64,000 bases of DNA. It comes from Tridacna crocea (taxonomy: Eukaryota > Mollusca > Bivalvia > Cardiida > Cardiidae). The notes below the pieces were generated by a model. That model searched no databases. It saw nothing but the letters and a program-made list of their open reading frames with translations, and was not told the DNA's origin. The stretch lies in contig OX031060.1 in assembly GCA_943736015.1 (NCBI GenBank), positions 2,190,001-2,254,000 of the forward strand, given 5' to 3'. Positions 50,891 to 62,116 of the stretch are shown one piece after another. Every line of letters starts with the position of its first letter. Within the stretch, counting starts at the first letter, position 1. A program made the translations under genes and the position numbers.

Positions 50891-52355
50891 GAAATTCGAG
50901 TTATTTTTCCCCTGCCCTGAGCAAATTCAATTTACTTGTGCAGATGATATCAAACCGCATAGAACCTGCAGTTTGATTACCCATCTTCATCATCTGTGAA
51001 ATGATCATAGATTTTGATGAATTAAGTGCTTTCATCGGCAGTGGAGATATTTTAATTAAGATTTAAAAAATAAGAAGCAACTAAAATTCTTGTTTTTGGT
51101 GGTAAAACAGGTTAAAATTACAGTATTTTGCAACCAGGTTTCTAATTCAATTTTCTAATGGATTCCAAATTTAAGATAAGGAGGTGAAACATATTGGAGA
51201 ACAGATTGGCATATCAGTTTAAACTGTTTAAGTGTCCATCTGCTGTATATAACCTCAGGCTTCTGTATAATCAGAGATTGTAAGGCTCAGTGCATCTATC
51301 ACATTTCAAAGCAGTACTTATACAAACCATTTTGAGAGACTTCATCTATTGTAATGAGGGGCGGGGGATTTAATTTTTGTGGTATTTGTCCAAGATAATA
51401 CCACTAGGAGTTCAATATTGGGTTTTGAACACCATGTATTGTATTTCGTGCAAAGCGAAGGAGATAAACCCAGTTAAACTCAAATTTTCTCAGAAAAACA
51501 AGTTTTTCGGTAGCACTCGAATATGTAATCGAAAATGGCACGTTTAAATACAATGGATGAGGCCATCGAACTTGGAATTACTAATTTTTGATTGAAAATA
51601 GCTTCACTCACTCATAGTCTTCTATTGGCGTGATGGTACATAATTTGTCAACCGATCACTTGGTCCTGGGATTTTCCGTTCCAAAACCAGTTTGTCCCAG
51701 TGCTTATTCATTCCATGATTGCACGCTAATCCATTAGATTCAGCATAAATATTTATTAGATCGAAATAGTTGATTGTAATGTTGGGAAAAAAATGATAAC
51801 AGCCAAAGAGATTTTAAAATTATTGTTTTCAGGGACAAACTTAAATTTATTCAATATATTCACATGGTTTTTCTTTCTATCTATCATGCATCCTACTGTC
51901 ATGGGACATTACTCCTGACTCCTAATGATCAAAGGGAGACAATCAATACACAAATAATCCTAACTTCATCATGAGTACTATCCCTTCAACCAAAATTTAA
52001 AGGTACTCATTTGCTTAGTAGGTAGTTTTTTCAAGCCAATATTTGAATGCTATTTCTCTTTTTCTTTTATATTATTAATTCCACACAAAAGTTTCCTTTA
52101 CAAATACCACTTCAGCATTCTCAACACTTTGATTTATTATCCTAGTCTGTTAAATATTTTTGTGAAGAATGAAGACAGTACTTCAGGAAAACAAGGATTG
52201 CTTCAATCTGTTTTAGATTAGATCTCATATTTCATAAAATCTTGTGCCTTGCCTAAAATATGTGACACATTATATAGGAATCAAGCAATTCTCTTCACAT
52301 GCATAATCACAAGATTTTTCTCCTTCAGTAAATCTAGAACCAAACTTTACATTGA
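50891..52355. other. 1.5-kb stretch with few transposons
   Basis: The longest TH-free stretch after 2165. I see no coding segment or splice pair worth calling. Short AT-rich motifs only. Confidence 0.45.
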
Positions 52356-52583
52356 TCACTCTTAGCTAGACAACAAAACTGTGGACTACTGACATCCCAT
52401 AGTGAAAATGTTTTCTGACAACAAAATAAACATGATTCTAAAACTGAAAATTGTTTTTTTGCAGGTAAGAAAAAAATATAGGAAAAGGAGTATTATGCTT
52501 GTTATCAGCATTTTTCTCCTTTTCACAAAAGGTTTTCTTTCTCAAGGATGAGTTACTTGAGATGATGTGGGAAAAAGTTAATT
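52356..52583 (-). mobile_element. TH-A MITE, diverged
   Basis: TTAGCTAGACAACAAAACTG to ATGTGGGAAAAAGTTAA; hairpin GGAAAAGGAGTATTATGC. Confidence 0.75.
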
Positions 52584-52714
52584 TATGAGAAAGCAAATTC
52601 TTATTGTAGAGACCAAACTAAAAGCTTTGTGACAAAATTATGACCATGCAATTGTTTGTAATGTCTTACAGTGTGACTTTGATTGTCCGGAGCTCTCAGC
52701 TTGATATCTAGTAA

Positions 52715-52908
52715 CAGAGCTCAAGAGGGAGTGATGGCATTCTAAATTCATTACTTCTCTTGGAAACCCTATCTTGTGGGTACTCATTAGAATCGTCTCG
52801 ATGAGACGATTCTAATGAGTACCAACAAGATAGGGTTTAGTGGAGAATAATTGAGAATTTCAATTTTGAAATCAAAATCACTGTCTGAAGCTGTCTGAAG
52901 CTTTGCAG
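52715..52908. mobile_element. E-family MITE
   Basis: CAGAGCTCAAGAGGGAGTG; perfect inner palindrome ACTCATTAGAATCGTCTC. The right end carries a CTGTCTGAAG duplication. Confidence 0.85.
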
Positions 52909-52925
52909 TAGCATGCATAGGACAA

Positions 52926-53080
52926 CTAACTCCTTACACTATCCATGACAAATCCATTGTACCAAACAGGAGGAAAGTAAAATTTTGCCCTATGATGCAC
53001 CCTTGAGAGTACTGTTTTCTCTTTTTTCCACAATGTTTTCAAAAGGCTGCCTTCTCAGGATCATTTAAGGAGGGTATTTA
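52926..53080 (-). mobile_element. Degraded TH-A
   Basis: TAACTCCTTACACTATCC and TTCCACAATGTTTTCAAAAGG, CTTCTCAGGATCATTTAAGG. Confidence 0.6.
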
Positions 53081-53228
53081 GAATTTTTACATCACACCAA
53101 ATTAAAAGAAATATATATCATTGAAATTTATATGAAAAAACAATACAAATCATCAATAATTAAAAATCATAAAATTGCAAAAAAAAATTTTTTTTTGATG
53201 GTATTCCCTTAAAAGGCTACGTAGCCTC

Positions 53229-53423
53229 TTAACTCTTTACCAAACATTCCCTGGTTTTTACGACCTGAGATAGAAGCCTTTTGAAAACATTGTGGAAAAA
53301 GGAGAAAATGCTGGTCTCTCCTCTTTGACACAAATTTCAAATTTTCAGTCACTTTTATTTTGACGCCTGCAAATGCTTTCACTTTGGACCAGTCTAAAAT
53401 TTTCTGGTGTGGTAATGAGTTAA
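53229..53423 (+). mobile_element. TH-A MITE missing the right hairpin arm
   Basis: GAGAAAATGCTGGTCTCTCC then straight into ACAAATTTCAAATTTTC. Confidence 0.88.
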
Positions 53424-53667
53424 GCAATTTTTGGATTTCGCAAAAATCAACAAGCCATTGAGGGAATGTCAAGTGACTGGCACCTGACTAATAACGCTGA
53501 AATTCCATTACATAACAAACATGTAATAATAATTTTCCATAATGTCTTCTTCGGACGGATGTTTGAAACTTTGTCTGTGTTTTCCTGTATTTAAATGAGA
53601 GAATTGATAATCTAAAAATAGAATGTGTCTCCCGTTGGTGTCAACCTGGACCGTAATAAATCTCAAA

Positions 53668-53775
53668 TTTCTCGTGTTATCGGATGGTTTTCGACTACTG
53701 GGGTTTTATGAACGCAAATTAAAAGGCTATGGGAGTATAAGGATGATATTTTTTGCATTTTCGTCCTACAATCTG
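53668..53775 (-). repeat. H-repeat, copy 2 (inverted)
   Basis: GACTACTGGGGTTTTATGAA and AAGGATGATATTTTTTGC mirror 48226-48345. A TH-like end (CAGGGATTGTTTTGTAAAGGG, 53791) follows. Confidence 0.7.
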
Positions 53776-53963
53776 AAGGGCCACCTTTAAACCAGGGATT
53801 GTTTTGTAAAGGGTTTAGCAACAAGCACAACTTCCTTTTGCAGGCAATGTAGGCAGATATCATACTGCTCAGGTTGTTGTAAAAAACCACATCAGTTTCA
53901 AGAGTATCTTGCTAGATTGTCTTAAAATCAGTGTGGTTCATTTTCCAGGGAAAAGTGTACTGT

Positions 53964-54192
53964 TTAACCCTTTCCCAAACGTCAAATTTTGGACCAGACC
54001 AAATTGAAAGCATTTTGCAGGGGACAAATTAACAGTTGCTAAAAAGATGGTTTTTCTATATGACAGGGTAGAAAACATTGTGGGAAAAGGAGAAAATGCT
54101 GGTAACCAGCATTTTCTCCTTTTCCCACAATGTTTTCAAATAGCTTCTATTCCTAACCCGTAAAAACCAGGGATTGTTTGGGAAAGGGTTAA
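53964..54192 (-). mobile_element. TH-D MITE, complete
   Basis: Very close to the 42333 copy; tip GGTAACC, right side CCTAACCCGTAAAAACCAGG. Confidence 0.94.
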
Positions 54193-54450
54193 GTCAATAT
54201 ATATGCATGTCCAAAAAATTTGAGAAATTCTGATTGGGGACATTTTGCAAACACAGAATTAAGAAGAAAGAAAACATTGCAGCATACTGTATAATTATGC
54301 CAATATATTAATTATACGAATGTTGAAAAAATCTGCGATATACCGATTCCTGACATTTTGCAAACAGAGTTTAGAAAAAAGAAAACATTGTTGCATAAGC
54401 AGTAATTGGATTGTAATGAGCTATTTCTCTTCTTGCCTTAATATATTCGC

Positions 54451-54712
54451 CCACCGGGGTGGCTCAGTGGTGAGCGTGTCGGACTCCTGACCAGGTGGTT
54501 GTGAGTTAGATACCTGGTTGAGGCAAACTTTCTTTCCAGCGCATTTTCGCCTCTCACCTCAGCTAAAGCATGTGAGAAAACTAGTCGGTGGCTTTGGAAA
54601 GAAAGTTGTGTAAGTACTGGTGTGAGAAAGCCAGGGAACATGTGGGTCACCGACCACCATGATATGACCTTAGCTGTTAAAGTGGCGTTAAATCCCAATA
54701 CAACCAACTTAA
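54451..54712 (+). mobile_element. tRNA-derived SINE, near full length
   Basis: GGGTGGCTCAGTGGTGAGCG (A box), GTGAGTTAGATACCTGG (B box), body with CCTCTCACCTCAGC, 3' end GTTAAAGTGGCGTTAAATCC, tail CAATACAACCAAC. Confidence 0.9.
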
Positions 54713-54953
54713 TATTTTCAAAAGTTAGTTGCTTAAAGATACAGAAAAGATATTCTGCAGAAATAAATGAGTAAAGTGTTTAGTTATTGCCAAGTTCCAG
54801 ACAATGATCACAGGTTTTGTTGTTCTGAGGGACAATTTAATTGTGCTCGAGGGTTTCAAACCACGACATTGTCTGCCGGAAATATAGTTTTCGTTGCCAG
54901 GTTATGCTGTAAAACTGGATAATATTGGAATGCTGGGACAAAGAGGGCGTCCT

Positions 54954-55153
54954 TTAACCTTTACCACACAATCCTGCGTTCTAACAACCCGGAGAAAGAA
55001 GGCTTTTGAAAACATAGTGGGAAAAGGAGAAAATGCTGGTAACCAGCATTTTCTCCTTTTCCCACAATGTTTTATAGCCTATCGAAGAGAGATTGAAATT
55101 GTCAGCAGATGCTGATCAATTAACGACAAGACTATCATTTTGTTGTCTGGTAC
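54954..55153 (+). mobile_element. TH-A MITE, right part worn
   Basis: TTAACCTTTACCACACAATC; perfect inner hairpin; long arm decays after AAATTGTCAGCAGATGC. Confidence 0.87.
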
Positions 55154-55167
55154 CTAAAATAATGAGT

Positions 55168-55388
55168 CTATCTCTATCAAAGAACAAAATTTTTGATAGG
55201 ACCAAATTTAAAGCATTTTGAAAAGAACAAATAATTGCAGCTCATCAAATGAATTCTGATGTTAATAGGTTAGAAAACATTGTGGGAAAAGGAGAAAATG
55301 CTGGTTACCAGCATTTCCTCCTTTTCCCCACAATGTTTTCAAAAGTTTTTTTCTGCATGGTTGATATCATCAAGGGTGGTGAGTGATA
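55168..55388 (-). mobile_element. TH-A MITE, outer ends worn
   Basis: TCTATCAAAGAACAAAATTTT to GGGTGGTGAGTGATAAAC. Confidence 0.82.
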
Positions 55389-55566
55389 AACAATGTATCT
55401 GTGCATAAGAATTCACTGTCTACTCTGTGATGGTAGTTGTCTGAAGTAATTCAGTGCTTCAGGTTGCCCATTGCATGTTAAAGGTTCATTTTCGGTAGAA
55501 ACTGAATACTATCCAAAGACTTTGAATGAACACTGTCAAAAAAAGGCATGTTGAAAATAAAGCTTC

Positions 55567-55992
55567 TTAACTGTTTACCACACAATGACGACTTTCAAAT
55601 AAATGCCCCTGAGGAAGAAGCCTTTTGAAAACGTTGTGGGAAAAGGAGAAAATGCTGGTTACCAGCATTTTCTACTTTTCCCACAAAGTTTTCTACCCTA
55701 TCAAAGCAACCCCTGCGAAAAGTAGTTCTTGAGTTCACGAACAGTTCATTGTATATGTTTTCAGTTTATGAACTGTTTATGAACTATCCAAGAACTGGTA
55801 AAAAAATTCTTGAACTGTCATGTGGTAGTTTGTGAACTGGTGGTTTATGAACTCCATATTCACGAACTATTACAGACAGTTCATGAAATAGACTCAATTT
55901 AAATTGCACCATTTGAGCGGCTTTGAAATTGTCGTCTGCAATTGCTTTAGATTTGGATAGATCTAAAAATTTTCTGTGTAGTTACAGGTTAA
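55567..55992 (+). mobile_element. TH-A MITE with a 180-bp insert
   Basis: TTAACTGTTTACCACACAATG to GTGTAGTTACAGGTTAA; the long arm is interrupted after CAACCCCTGCGAAAAG. Confidence 0.85.
55715..55893. repeat. Cluster of GTTCATGAAC-like palindromes
   Basis: About ten variants of the self-complementary motif (TTCACGAAC, TTTATGAACT, TTCTTGAACT, TTTGTGAACT, GTTCATGAA) at irregular 10-20 bp spacing. Confidence 0.75.
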
Positions 55993-55999
55993 CACAATA

Positions 56000-56110
56000 A
56001 AACATTACTCTCACAAATTCAAAGCATTTTGTAAAGAACAAAATTTTAATAACACAGTGTTTCCAAAAGCCCTGTCCAACAGGGTTCTTCAAACATATTG
56101 ACTCTTTCAT
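56000..56110 (-). mobile_element. TH-A deletion derivative
   Basis: AATTCAAAGCATTTTGTAAAG next to CACAGTGTTTCCAAAAGCC. Confidence 0.5.
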
Positions 56111-56332
56111 ATTATTGCTACTAAATTCGGTAAGATTGTGCATGCCAATGGCACTTGAAGTAGAATTTTGTACATCTATACCAGTATTTATAACAGAATT
56201 ATGTGGAAAAGTTGCAGAATATTTAGCAGTCTGTCCTTAAAGTTTTACCCTCTGAGAAATTAGCTGCAGTAAAAGTGAAATAATTGTATATTTTCAGGGA
56301 AAGCGAGAGTTATTAAATTTGTCTGGCTTGCA

Positions 56333-56472
56333 TTAACTGTTTACTAAACAATTTTTAGACCTGTCTAAATTTGCCTTTGCAGACAACAAATTTAATGTGA
56401 CTCAAATGATGAAAAGGTAGAAAATGGTAGAAAACTATGTGGAAAAAGGAGAAAATGCTGGTTACCAGCGAT
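56333..56472 (-). mobile_element. Left half TH-A
   Basis: TTAACTGTTTACTAAACAAT to GGTTACCAGCGATC; stops at the palindrome centre just before a TH-B. Confidence 0.85.
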
Positions 56473-56477
56473 CTTTT

Positions 56478-56707
56478 TTAACCCTTTACCCCATAAGGCA
56501 TTTCTATATTATTTCTAATTGACCCTAAATAACAGCAAGGATGAAGCTGTTTCTTATGTGTATATATGACACTTTTTGATAGCATAGAAAACATTTTGAC
56601 AAAAGATGAAATTGCTCGTGACGAGCAGTTTCATCTTTTGTCACAATGCTTTCCAAAGGCTCCTACAAACGATGCGTAGAAATGAGTATCTATGGAGTTA
56701 AGGGATA
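56478..56707 (+). mobile_element. TH-B MITE
   Basis: Arms share GACAAAAGATGAAATTG and the mirrored CATCTTTTGTC: a G-to-A change from AAAGGTG present in both arms. Right end AAGGGATAAA. Confidence 0.92.
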
Positions 56708-56742
56708 AAATGGCATTTTTAGAAGGGTTATCAAAAGTAGGA

Positions 56743-56963
56743 TTAACTCTTTACCAAAGAACAAAATTTTAGACTGGTCCGAATTGAAAGCATTTGCAGA
56801 CGGCAGAATAATTGTGACTCAAAAATTGAACTTGACTTTAGAAGAGTAGAAAACGTGGGAAAAGGAGAAAATGCTGGTTACCAGCATTTTCTCCTTTTCC
56901 CACAATGTTTTCAAAAGTTTTAACAGGAATGTTAAAAGTCATGATTGTGTGGTAAAGAGTTAA
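56743..56963 (-). mobile_element. TH-A MITE
   Basis: Left outer arm shortened (GAAAACGTGGGAAAAGG); right end GTGTGGTAAAGAGTTAA. Confidence 0.91.
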
Positions 56964-57472
56964 GGAGCTTTGGATTGGCATTTCAATTTTTTTTTTCCCC
57001 AGATCTTTAGATGCAATCTTTAAAAGTAATTTCGTTAAAATCAGTGGGTCCAAATAGTTTGTGTACTAAAGTAATAAACCTTATGCAATTTTTGGAAATC
57101 CACATGAAACACTTTTCACCTCAAATCAATTGTCAGTTGAGCAATAAGGGCTCATCCTGGCCTTCTTTCTTTAGTTTATGTTATGAATATAAGTGCATTC
57201 AAATTGCCTGTTTTGGCAAGGGGATATAAGCGCATTCTAACTGCCTTTTTTGTCGTGGGGGTGGGGAGATGGGTCAAGGTCAGATTGTGTAGAAGATGAT
57301 CTTAAATCAAGACTTGTAATGTCTCCACAAAATTCCTGAAATTGTATTTTCAGAGGTCTCAAAAAGTCAATTATTTATCATAATTACGTTCTAACTTATA
57401 CAGAGCTGTGTAACTCTGTACAAAACAACAAATGTCTGACTTGTCGTTTTGAAAAGCATTTTCTTTTTTTCT

Positions 57473-57625
57473 TTAATGAAAAAAATAAATGCAAATCATT
57501 TGATGGAATTTGTTTTATAAGTGGTGGAAAACATAGTATGGAAAAAAAATAATTGTCAAAAATGAATATTTTCTCCTTTTTCTCAGAATGCTTTCACAAT
57601 GTGCTGTTTCTCAGTCTAATTTTAA
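57473..57625. repeat. Left copy of a ~153-bp duplicated flank
   Basis: TTAATGAAAAAAATAAATGC to TCTCAGTCTAATTTTAA. Confidence 0.93.
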
Positions 57626-57850
57626 CCCAGTACCACACAATCCCTACTTTTGACGCCTCTGAGAAAGAAGCCCTTAGAAAACATTGTGGGAAAAGGAGAA
57701 AATGCTGGTAATCAGCATTTTCTCCTTTTCCTACAATGTTTTCTACCCTTCACAAAACAAATTTCAAATTTTCAGTCACTTTTATTCTGTCGTCGGCAAA
57801 TGCTTTCGATTTGGACAAACGTAAAATTTTGTCGTTTGGTAAAGGGTTAA
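57622..57850 (+). mobile_element. TH-A MITE between duplicated flanks
   Basis: Complete; left tip TTAACCCAGTACCACACAATC, right TTTGGTAAAGGGTTAA, tip GGTAATCAGC. Confidence 0.94.
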
Positions 57851-58001
57851 TGAAAAAAATAAATGCAAATTATTTGATGGGATTTTGTTTTATAAGTGGT
57901 AGAAAACATTGTATGGAAAAAAAAAATTCTCAAAAATGAATATTTTCTCCTTTTTCCCAGAATGCTTTCACAATGTGCTGTTTCTCAGAGGCTAATTTTA
58001 A
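57847..58001. repeat. Right copy of a ~155-bp duplicated flank
   Basis: TTAATGAAAAAAATAAATGC to CAGAGGCTAATTTTAA. Confidence 0.93.
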
Positions 58002-58418
58002 AAGGGTTTTGTATTATGTAAAGAGTTGGAGCATAGATTTTTGCACCCTCTCCTCTGCAAATATAACTGGGACTTGACATTATTTACCAGGAAAAAAACT
58101 TTACTGAGAAACAGACTGATATACTGTTAGACGGTTCAGTAATAATCACATATATACATTTGGGGAGGGGAAAAAAGGTACTGGCATCCAGTCCAGATTG
58201 GCACCCAATAGTATCAGCAGTTTTGGTGGTGACCTTTTTAAGTGGGTAGTGATTACTTATTTAGGTACACCTGTGTACTAATTAACTCTAATTTGTGACT
58301 GTTTATGGATTTTTGCTTTTGGCTATTGATCTTGCAGCTATAGATTGAGGAACAGATTTGGATGCAAAGTGATGTCTGTTTATAACTTGGGAATTCTATG
58401 ATACTGGATGCAATGTCT

Positions 58419-58645
58419 TTAACTCTTTACCTAACAACAAAATGTTAGACTTGTGGAAATTGAAAGCATTTTCAGACGACAAAATAAATGTGGCTCAATT
58501 TATAACATTTGTCTCTGAAATGGTCGAAAACATTGTGGGAAAAGGAGAAAATGCTGGTTTCCAGCATTTTCTCCTTTTCCCTCAATGTTTTCAAAAGGCA
58601 TTCTCCCCAGTCATTAAAACTCAGAATTGTGTAGTAAAGACTTAA
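58419..58645 (-). mobile_element. TH-A MITE
   Basis: TTAACTCTTTACCTAACAAC to GTGTAGTAAAGACTTAA; tip GGTTTCC. Confidence 0.92.
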
Positions 58646-58906
58646 AGTATTGATGAATTGCAGGATTTCGGTTTAGTTTCCTTGCTTTTTTTGGGACTGT
58701 GTGAATAATTTATAAGATCTTTAGAGGTTATATTTTTCTGTGAGGGGGAGTGTTGTGGTTTGTAAAGATGGTGGAGCGAGAGACATTCAGTTTGGAATGG
58801 GATGTATCCAATCAGTGGCAGGTAGTTATTTTGATATTTGATCGTTGCCTTTCAGAATTATCCTTTTGCCCCCTATAGATAACTTTTCTGCATGCAATGA
58901 ATAATT

Positions 58907-59135
58907 TTAACCCTTTACGAAATAACAAAATTTTAGACTTGTCCAAATTGAAAACATTTGCAGACAACAAATCAAAAGTGGGTCAAATGGCAGAATTTGT
59001 CCTTGATAGATAAGAAAAAAATGTTGGAAAAGGAAAAAGTGCTTTTTACCTGCATTTTCTCCTTTTCCAACAATGTTTTCTAAAGGCTTCTTTCTCAGGG
59101 TCGTCAAAAGTAGGGATTGTGTGGTAATGGGTTAA
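58907..59135 (-). mobile_element. TH-A MITE
   Basis: Left hairpin arm strongly changed (GTTGGAAAAGGAAAAAGTGC), right arm normal except CCAAC. Confidence 0.9.
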
Positions 59136-59336
59136 GGCTTGTTAAGACCGGCTAATGGGTATGAAACATAAGGAAATCGGACAAAAACTTGCAGACTTTG
59201 GTTATCCGTTGACAAAATTCATCCCCTCTGCCGCTCAAGGATTGGTGTGTGGAGCAAAGAAGCCACACAATGACCACACGAGTACGACGCGTGTAACGGG
59301 GGAAAAAACACATGTTTACCAGATATGTACCACATA
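59136..59336. other. Short GC-richer segment, unassigned
   Basis: An open frame from 59155 (MGMKHKEIGQKLADFG...) and CpG-rich sequence stand out from the repeats on both sides. No splice pair or homologue recognised. Confidence 0.25.
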
Positions 59337-59565
59337 TTAACTCTTTACCAAATGACTAAACTTTGAACTGGTCCAAACTTAAAGCACCTGCAGACGACAA
59401 AATAAACCCAATTCAAAAATTAAAATTTCTTTCCAATAGATTAGAAAACATTGTGGGAAAAGGAGTAAATGCTGGTTATCAGCATTTTCTCCTTTTTCCA
59501 CAATGTTTTCAAAAGGCCTATTTCTCAGGGTCGTTAAAAGACGGGATTGTGTGGTAAAGGGTTAA
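59337..59565 (-). mobile_element. TH-A MITE, complete
   Basis: TTAACTCTTTACCAAATGAC to GTGTGGTAAAGGGTTAA; left arm GGAGTAAATGC. Confidence 0.93.
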
Positions 59566-59706
59566 ACAGTCAATTAACAGATATTACTGTACCATAATTG
59601 GACTTGGACGGATAAAACTGCACATCCTTATCCGTTTGGTATGGTGGAAGTATTTGAAAATGCTGAAAACTTACCACCGGACGGAATGGACATCACCGAA
59701 TGTGAC

Positions 59707-59844
59707 AAGCAATTTCACCTTTTGTCACAATCTTTTCTATGCTATTAAAAGGTGTCACATACACATAAGAAACGGCTTTATCCTTGCTGTTATTTAGGGT
59801 AATTTAGAGATACCATTGAAATGCCTTATGGGGTTAAGGGTTAA
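59707..59844 (-). mobile_element. Half TH-B
   Basis: AGCAATTTCACCTTTTGTC to GCCTTATGGGGTTAAGGG; begins at the palindrome centre, like the half TH-A copies. Confidence 0.88.
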
Positions 59845-59847
59845 AAA

Positions 59848-59944
59848 AAAACAAATTAATTCTGATTATTTGAACCACATGCAGTCAATTTGTTGTCTGC
59901 AAATACTTCCAATTTAGACCTGTCTAAAATATTGTAGTTCAAGA
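59848..59944 (+). mobile_element. TH-A right-arm fragment
   Basis: GAACCACATGCAGTCAATTTG, TTGTCTGCAAATACTTCC, TTAGACCTGTCTAAAATATTG. Confidence 0.6.
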
Positions 59945-60296
59945 TATAATGGAAGCTCTTGATCTTTATAAAGGATAGTGTGTATATAAAGATCAGATGA
60001 TTAATTTACTTGCTGATCTTTCTCTACACTGTGAGCAAATTCCATATTTGATCCTAAAATTTGGAGTAAGGGTTAAGATACAAAGTATGCTGAGAAAACT
60101 GATGCAAGAAACTATGATATCAGTCTGAATTTGAAGAGGAAAAGATAAGCAAGGTCCCAGTGGACTATTAGAGCAGCACTGTGGATCAATTTGTTCTTGG
60201 ACTCTATTCATAAATATGGTCAGGAAATGGACAAAAACCATCAAATTTGCATAGCCCAATTCCCTGTATGTCTACATCCGCCAACCCATGCCCTTG

Positions 60297-60522
60297 TTAA
60301 CTCTTTACCACATGTCAACATTTGGGACAGGTCCAAATTAAAAGCAATTAAATTGTAGATGGCAAAATTATTGTGAATCAAAATTTGAAAGTCTTTGTTT
60401 AAAGGGTAGAAAACTTTGTGCGAAAAGGAGAAAATGCTGGATACCAGAATTTTCTTCTTTTCTCACAAAGTTTTCAAAAACCTTCTTTGGTAGAGTGGTT
60501 AAAATGTAGGTTTGTTTGTTAA
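60297..60522 (-). mobile_element. TH-A MITE
   Basis: TTAACTCTTTACCACATGTC to TAGGTTTGTTTGTTAA; inner tip GGATACCAG. Confidence 0.89.
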
Positions 60523-60747
60523 CCCTTTACCCCATGAGGCATATCTGTGGTATCTCTAATTGACCCTAAATAACAGCACGGATGAAGCCGTTTCTTATGT
60601 GTATATGACACCTTTTGATAGCATAGAAAACATTGTGACAAAAGGTGAAATTGCTCGTGACGAGCAATTTCACCTTTTGCCACAATGTTTTCCAAAGGCT
60701 CCTACAAGCAATGCGTAGAAATGAAAATCTATGGAGTAAAGGGTTAA
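60519..60747 (+). mobile_element. TH-B MITE, complete
   Basis: Shares TTAA 60519-60522 with the previous copy. Tip GCTCGTGACGAGC. Confidence 0.94.
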
Positions 60748-60825
60748 AGCATTAACTTTTCTTTGATTTTACAGCTTGATATCATTGGGATTTAAACTTC
60801 TTTCCCAAACAATGGCAGCTTTGAC

Positions 60826-61070
60826 ATCTTGTTTGTATGTATTTATTTGTATTTGAGTGTAGCGAGGTTTATAGTCATATCGCGGTGGTCAGTGCACATA
60901 TGCATGTTTTTCTTGGCTTTGAGAACATGACCTTCTTTCCAAGCCGCTGACTGTTTTTCTCACTCGCAAAAGAGACAAGAGTTGGAAAGAAAGTGCCTAA
61001 ACCATGCATAGAACTTGCAACCACCAGGACATGATCGAGTCAAATATGCTAACTACAGAGCCACAAGCCT
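60826..61070 (-). mobile_element. tRNA-derived SINE
   Basis: Minus strand: GTGGCTCTGTAGTTAGC and GGTGGTTGCAAGTTC head, body CGGCTTGGAAAGAAGG, tail of AAAT/ACAA repeats (60826-60855). Related to 54451. Confidence 0.82.
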
Positions 61071-61212
61071 GCTTGACTATCTTGACAGTGGCTTTTGAAA
61101 GAAATAATAGGGAAAGTGCCAGCAGTTGACTTACATTGGAATGAAGAAGTATCTTTCATGAACCATATGGGTGAACTTGAGGGAAAAGTAGCATTTAAAG
61201 TTGTAATGGAAA

Positions 61213-61444
61213 TTAACCCCTTACCACACAGTGATGACTTTCCATGACCCTGAGGTAGAAAGCCTTTTGAAAATATTGTGGGAAAAGGAGAAAATGCTGG
61301 TAACCAGCCTTTTTTATCCTTTTCCCACAATACTTTTTTCCCGTTCCCAAATCAAATCTCCAGTTTTCAATCACTTTTATTTTGTCGTCTGCAAATGCTT
61401 TCAATTTGGACCAGTCCATAAATTTGTCTTTTGGTAAAGAGTTT
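61213..61444 (+). mobile_element. TH-A MITE
   Basis: TTAACCCCTTACCACACAGTG to TTTGGTAAAGAGTTTA; right arm disrupted (CCAGCCTTTTTTATCC). Confidence 0.9.
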
Positions 61445-61504
61445 ACATCAAGTTAAAGGAGAAATTGATATGTTTGAGCATTTATTTCTCTATTAGTCTT
61501 TGTT

Positions 61505-61732
61505 TTAACCCTTTCCCAAACAAGCCCTTGTTTTTACGTGTCTGCAGTACAAGTCTTTTGAAAACACTGTGGGAAAAGGAGAAATTGCTCGTAACGAGCA
61601 ATTTCTCCTTTTCCCACAGTGTTTTCTACCCATTTGGAGAACTTTCTGCCATTTTAATCAAATTTGAAATTGTCGTCTGCAAACTCTTTTGGTTTGGAAG
61701 AGTCCAAAATTTATCGTTTAGGAAAGGGTTAA
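61505..61732 (+). mobile_element. TH-C MITE, complete
   Basis: TTAACCCTTTCCCAAACAAG to TTTAGGAAAGGGTTAA; perfect hairpin with GCTCGTAACGAGC tip. Best TH-C reference copy here. Confidence 0.95.
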
Positions 61733-62116
61733 GATAACTGCTTTGAGATGTTCAGATAAGTCCTGGTGATACTGATCAGAGAAATGCTGAAATAGGAAAA
61801 TTCTTTATTTTGGAGTTGGTTTAATGTGTGTTTCTCTTGCGTGATGATAATTCCACCCTGATTAGCAATGTAATGTAAAAAGATTTTCTTCTTATCCGAA
61901 TGATGTAATAGGACTTGGAGCTCGGGGATAAATTTCTTGCTCAGAATCAGGCAATAATTCCCCTGTAAGCCCATTGTAATGAAGAAGAATTAACTTGTCT
62001 TAAAGCTCAGTCTCATCAGTTAACAACAGTTACTTCTCACCAGGAAAGAAATGTTAAAGTTCCAGTTAAGTTAAAATGTAATAAGGATAGTCTATAAAAT
62101 GAAAGTTCGATTTTTC
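61733..62116. other. No recognised feature
   Basis: No transposon ends or coding signal noticed. Confidence 0.4.

Larger units (their letters stand above)
57409..58027 (-). mobile_element. Degraded TH-A whose interior is duplicated around a nested copy
   Basis: GTAACTCTGTACAAAACAAC on the left, TTAAAAGGGTTTTGTATTATG on the right; the TTAA-bounded middle occurs at 57473-57625 and 57847-58001. Confidence 0.8.

Noticed and set aside
12003..54712. tRNA genes suggested by A and B boxes at 12003, 44828 and 54451
   Set aside because: No cloverleaf closes, anticodon arms are absent, and each is followed by a SINE body and tail.
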